Shown here one piece after another: positions 60,701 through 64,000 of a stretch of 64,000 nt of DNA. The notes below the pieces were generated by a model. The model was not told where the DNA came from and did no database searches. It worked only from the letters and a program-made list of their open reading frames with translations. The stretch comes from Carya illinoinensis (taxonomy: Eukaryota; Streptophyta; Magnoliopsida; Fagales; Juglandaceae): positions 39,341,467 to 39,405,466 of the forward strand of contig NC_056758.1 of the NCBI RefSeq assembly GCF_018687715.1, in the 5' to 3' direction. The position numbers and the translations under genes are program-made. The stretch's first letter is position 1; every line of letters begins with the position of its first letter.

Positions 60701-63578
60701 TCCTGGAAGTTCATTAGCCCTCGACATGAATTTCCACCACACATCCTGCATCAATTCCAAACCAATGCCTATATGCAAACTTGTGGACCTACTAACATTA
60801 ACACATCCTCTATCCTGGCAACTTTGGAAATTAGCAGCATGCCATGAGGATGTACACGTCTCTTTTAAAGATCAAAATCTTCTATGGAGAAAGACATAAT
60901 ATTAGCATCATTTCCAGTATTTCCATTTACTGACTTGGAGCCACTTGCTAAATCTGCTCTAACTCTTGAACAATTTTTCTTGACGTGCCCAGATTGTCCA
61001 CACTCCCAGTAGACTACTTTCTTTTTCATGGAGTTCTTCATCTTCCCATTTTCAGCTGCTACCATTACTAAGTTCTCAAGTAGAACATTACTTCCACTAC
61101 TTAGTCTTCTCTCTTCAGAAAAGATTTTACCGGTAACCTCTAAAAAAATTATTTTTTCATTCTCATATATCAAAATAGGTTTAATGTGCTCATAGGATGG
61201 CGGAAGAGACCAGATGAGTCTCAAGGCTTGATCCTCATTATCAATTTTAACTCTAATAACTTCTAGCTTAGCCACAATGCCATTGAGAATGCTTAAATGA
61301 TCTGAAATAGTTGTACCTTCACTCATCTGCAGTGTATGAAACTGCTCATTCAGGTACACACGATTTGAGATGCCATTCGTCTAATACAACTCTTCAAGTT
61401 TTTTTCAGAGTTCTTTTATCGTAGATATTCCATGCACATTCATAAGAATATTTTTAGCCAGGTATAGACGTATCGCACTTGCTGTTCTTAAATCCAAATC
61501 CTCCCAATCTTCATCGCTCATTTTAAATCTGCTCATTTCACCAGTCACACAAGTACCAGTGCTAACTTCATGTGTTAGTCTGCCCTTCAATGCCTTGTGT
61601 AATCTTGATTGAATCAAGACATCCTTGACTTGTATTTGCCACAAGCCAAAATTGATTCTCTCATCAAATTTTTCCATCTCAAATTTGATAAGATTTGAAA
61701 CCCTATTTCCTGACATTACTTTGATGAATTTACTGTATAAATAAATAGTATCTCACTAAGTCAGTTCCTAGGAAAGATTGGAGGGTCACAATGGACACAC
61801 TTAAAATTTTCAATCTCCTAAACAGAACCTCCTTAGACTGTATGTATCTATACTACCACACCAAAACTTCATCCCACAAAAGAACCTAGTGGCTCTGATA
61901 CCAATTGTTGAGAATTTAGACCTCCCAAATTCACCCCCCTAAGATCTAACATTTGCAGAAATAACAAGAAAAAATAGAGAAATAATAATAACATAAGAAA
62001 TTTACGTAAAAACTTCAAAACATGAGAAAAATCACTAAACCCAGAGAATAAAATTTACTATGTGAAAATTTTTTACAATCACACTATTTTTCTCCTCACC
62101 CCAACCACACCCACAAAACTATCCCACTAGTAAAATTTTAACTTTACACTTCTTTTTCTTTTTACAAAAGGGCTAACAGATGAATTTAACTAAAGTTAAA
62201 AGTTACTAAATAAACTTTTAATTGGTACACTTAAACTAAAAAACTAAACCTCTTATTTATAACCTAAATATTTTGCTCATCTTTATTTTCCACTTGTGTG
62301 GAACTATAAAAAGACACAAAAGTCAACACTAACATCCTGTGTTGATTGCCGATGAAACTTGCCAAGGCTATGGGATTCAATTCGGGCTTTTTTCTCCTCT
62401 TGGTGTTTGATTTATCATGACACACCATCTCAGTTGGTAAAAGTGTAGATTAATGGCATTAAAATTATTTGATGTGGAACGTTTTTATTTGTTGATGTCA
62501 ATGAACTTTTGGCTCTAAAATACGCACAAGAAACAAGTTTTCAAGAATTTTCTATACCCAAGCCAGCCGAAATGCTTGTTGAACTGTGTCCTGCTCCAAA
62601 GGCATCGTGTACACTCTCTTCCCTCTTGGGGAAGCCAGCAAGCCCACATGTTTGCCTAATTGTATGCATTCTAGATCTCCTGCCGGTTAAAATCTTATGA
62701 GGGTAGGCCTGCAAACACGCACCCAAATTGATCCAATAAACTACTTTTAATTCTACAAGGAAAAAAAATGGAAGAAGATAAGAGGCACCAGAAGAATTGG
62801 ATAAAGCCTGCATAAAAATGTAAATTGAAAAAGATTGATGGATCACCTGATGCCCAACATCCCATATAATCTTATCTTCAGGACTGTTGAATACATGATG
62901 AAGTGCTACTGTCAACTCAGCCACCCCCAGGCTTGAACTTAGGTGGCCTCCGGTCTTTGACACTGTATAAACAATGTCTTGTCGGAGTTCATTGGCTAAA
63001 ACCTCAAGTTCCTGAAACAACAAATATTGCTCAAACATCAATTTAAGCCTAGTAAGAGAACCATATACATATACGAATGATCAATTCACAAGCACTCTGA
63101 AAATGTGTGATCTTAGCAACCAAGTACAGAAGCATCATTTCATGATTTATTACCTCAATGGAAAGATTTTTCATGTGCATAGGGTAGTTTATGGTGTCAA
63201 GAATTGGAGTGGAGGGCTTCTCTTCTGAGAAATTGAGGAACTTTGTGGCCAGTCTGTTATGCTTTGTCGTCTGACCTCTGTTCACCAGGTCATCACTTGC
63301 ATTATTTTCCTGAGCAACTATCGTTCTATTGAACTGAAAAATGAAAGAGAATATACTGTCAAAACACACTTTTATCTATTATATTGTAGAAACAGATAAT
63401 ACCATCTATTAATTTTGCAGTTACGAAAGTGTATTTTGATAAACTAGAGAGAGTGAAAGACCTTCAGTTCCCGGGGCAGACGACCAGTAGTCTTTGAACA
63501 CTGCGAGATTGGAAAAGAATGCGCATCTTGAGGACAGAAACATGGAACAAAACTGGTTCCAAGGACCGAAGAACTCAT
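57747..63578 (-). CDS. DXS: 1-deoxy-D-xylulose-5-phosphate synthase, plastidial, clade II (DXS2-like)
   Basis: DXS condenses pyruvate and glyceraldehyde 3-phosphate to DXP with thiamine diphosphate, the first step of the plastid MEP isoprenoid pathway. Ten exons join in frame: 63578-63462, 63333-63154, 63011-62847, 62708-62558, 60020-59749, 59505-59232, 59140-58833, 58692-58411, 58286-58002 and 57902-57747. They give 729 residues plus TAG. The Ser/Thr-rich N-terminus to about residue 75 fits a plastid transit peptide; homology begins at [17 protein letters not shown]. Visible landmarks are SKTGGH (His122), the ThDP motif GDG...NN (residues 224-239) and FDVGIAEQH with catalytic Glu457. The transketolase C-terminal domain spans about 584-729. 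[20 protein letters not shown] and [20 protein letters not shown] are of the DXS2 type. [10 protein letters not shown] has Glu255 where relatives mostly have Lys. Intron 4 (62557-60021) contains a Copia element. No disabling lesion was seen. Confidence 0.96.
60094..60510 (-). repeat. 3' LTR of the DXS-intron Copia element
   Basis: A direct repeat of 61906-62328. The element's 3' edge (plus-strand TGTTAAGAATTT) abuts CTAAC, the left target-site duplication. Confidence 0.9.
60865..61716 (-). pseudogene. Degenerate Copia gag (UBN2/CCHC) frame
   Basis: The minus-strand frame starts at ATG 61716 ([19 protein letters not shown]) and ends at a stop at 60865. It shows the Copia gag pattern: a FxxWxxxVKDVLIQ-like start ([13 protein letters not shown]), [13 protein letters not shown] in the middle, [13 protein letters not shown], and a zinc-knuckle region near the C-terminus. 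Two stop codons near 61407 and 61380 split it between the KEL and NGISNRV parts. The knuckle reads [14 protein letters not shown], so the first of the three cysteines is replaced by tyrosine. It was probably supplied in trans when active, or inactivated after insertion. Confidence 0.85.
61892..61903 (-). other. Primer-binding site (tRNA-iMet)
   Basis: The minus strand reads TGGTATCAGAGC two bases after the 5' LTR, the standard initiator-methionine tRNA complement used by plant Copia and many Gypsy elements. Confidence 0.9.
61906..62328 (-). repeat. 5' LTR of the DXS-intron Copia element
   Basis: On the minus strand it begins TGTTGACTTTTGTGTC and ends AATTCTCAACA, with a TG...CA frame. It aligns over its whole length with 60094-60510, apart from small indels. 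Confidence 0.9.
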
Positions 63579-63708
63579 GTCTGTCTTTGAGAAAAATGTT
63601 GTTAAAGAGCTAAAGAAGTAGAAGCAGAAATGGTTGGGGATCTGCTGAACAGACTTGGTGGCTGTAGGCAAAGGCAAGAGTTTGATCATGAGCATACCGC
63701 TAAACGGG

Positions 63709-63716
63709 TTTTAATA
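63709..63716 (-). promoter_or_regulatory. TATA-like box of the DXS gene
   Basis: The minus strand reads TATTAAAA here, 131 bases upstream of the ATG at 63578. A start site about 30 bases downstream (near 63680) would exclude the in-frame ATG at 63695 and supports 63578 as the start codon. Confidence 0.45.
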
Positions 63717-63887
63717 GGAAATGCAAAACAGTGTGGGACTGGGAAGTGGGGTCTCGCGTTGGAACCAGGAGACAGGAAACGTGGAATAGTCATTTTCTCT
63801 CGTACACAGAAAAAGACGTGCGTGCATGTGTTTCTCACGCAAAACATTATTTTGGTTAGGAAGATGTTAACTCAAGATTTTTTCTCC

Positions 63888-63932
63888 CGCCCCGCCCGCC
63901 GGGGGGGGGGGGGGGGCGGCGGCGGGGTGGGT
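63888..63932. repeat. GC-rich homopolymer block (C-rich then G-run)
   Basis: CCCGCCCCGCCCGCC is followed by a run of about 17 G, then GGCGGCGGCGGGG. It lies some 310-350 bases upstream of the DXS start. It can form a hairpin or G-quadruplex and is also the kind of sequence that suffers assembly or sequencing errors. Confidence 0.85.
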
Positions 63933-64000
63933 TGAAAAAGACCTTATTTATGACGACTTTGATCCTGACTCCTGAGTATTATTTTGCTCTAAAAGAAAAT

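Larger units (their letters stand above)
60094..62328 (-). mobile_element. Gag-only (nonautonomous) Copia-type LTR retrotransposon in DXS intron 4
   Basis: Two LTRs of about 420 bp flank a 1.4-kb internal region, and CTAAC occurs on both sides (60089-60093 and 62329-62333), a perfect 5-bp target-site duplication. Orientation is minus, the same as DXS. The 5' LTR is 62328-61906. A primer-binding site matching the initiator-tRNA-Met 3' end follows at once, then gag, then a purine tract (ACAAGATGGAGAT) just before the 3' LTR. Protease, integrase, reverse transcriptase and RNase H are missing. The LTRs differ at many positions, roughly 10% by eye, so the insertion is old. Confidence 0.92.

Noticed and set aside
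63579..63695. Upstream in-frame ATG of DXS at 63695
   Set aside because: A TATA-like box at 63716-63709 puts transcription start near or downstream of it, so MSSSVLG at 63578 is preferred. Not strictly excluded.

Overview
This is nuclear DNA from a flowering plant, almost certainly a woody dicot. It has AT-rich intergenic sequence, GT-AG introns, plant-specific gene families (GLUTAMINE DUMPER, CONSTANS-LIKE B-box, plastid DXS) and a heavy load of plant transposon debris. The repeat families and protein sequences look most like Fagales/Juglandaceae (walnut or pecan relatives). That placement is my impression, not something proven here.

Layout. 1-7500 (+): the 3' two thirds of COG3, a Golgi tethering-complex subunit, with introns carrying a small hAT-like element, a foldback element, a MITE and an in-frame triplication of a splice donor. 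7501-11600: AT-rich spacer with a MITE and a long (GA)n tract. 11621-14833 (+): the complete spliceosomal Sm protein E gene, six exons, with several LINE 3' tails in its 2.5-kb intron 3. 14834-23480: about 8.6 kb with no gene I can support. 23600-24088 (+): an intronless GLUTAMINE DUMPER gene with a clear TATA box. 24089-33514: mostly non-genic, but it holds a 1.8-kb LINE deletion derivative flanked by a perfect 16-bp target-site duplication. 33515-35027 (+): a PTI1-like receptor-like cytoplasmic kinase pseudogene with a nonsense codon and a frameshift. 35028-41800: AT-rich spacer with MITEs and a CACTA-type foldback. 41803-43052 (-): a CONSTANS-LIKE (COL3/4/5 type) transcription factor. 43.3-57.7 kb: transposon-rich spacer, with an LTR-like block, a tandemly duplicated ~0.5-kb module split by a solo LTR, a 62-bp tandem array and LINE relics. 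57747-63578 (-): a complete ten-exon plastid 1-deoxy-D-xylulose-5-phosphate synthase gene (clade II / DXS2-like) whose intron 4 holds a gag-only Copia-type retrotransposon with both LTRs, primer-binding site and target-site duplication.

The live genes are functionally unrelated (Golgi trafficking, splicing, amino-acid export, light/flowering signalling, plastid isoprenoid supply), as is normal in a plant genome. I see no operon-like or biosynthetic cluster. The most interesting material is how mobile elements and small duplications have reshaped the genes: alternative in-frame donors in COG3, an internally deleted LINE joining a DUF4283 domain to a zf-RVT/RNase H tail, and a nonautonomous Copia element inside DXS. 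All intron-exon boundaries below were deduced by eye from frame continuity and GT/AG signals, without transcript data.
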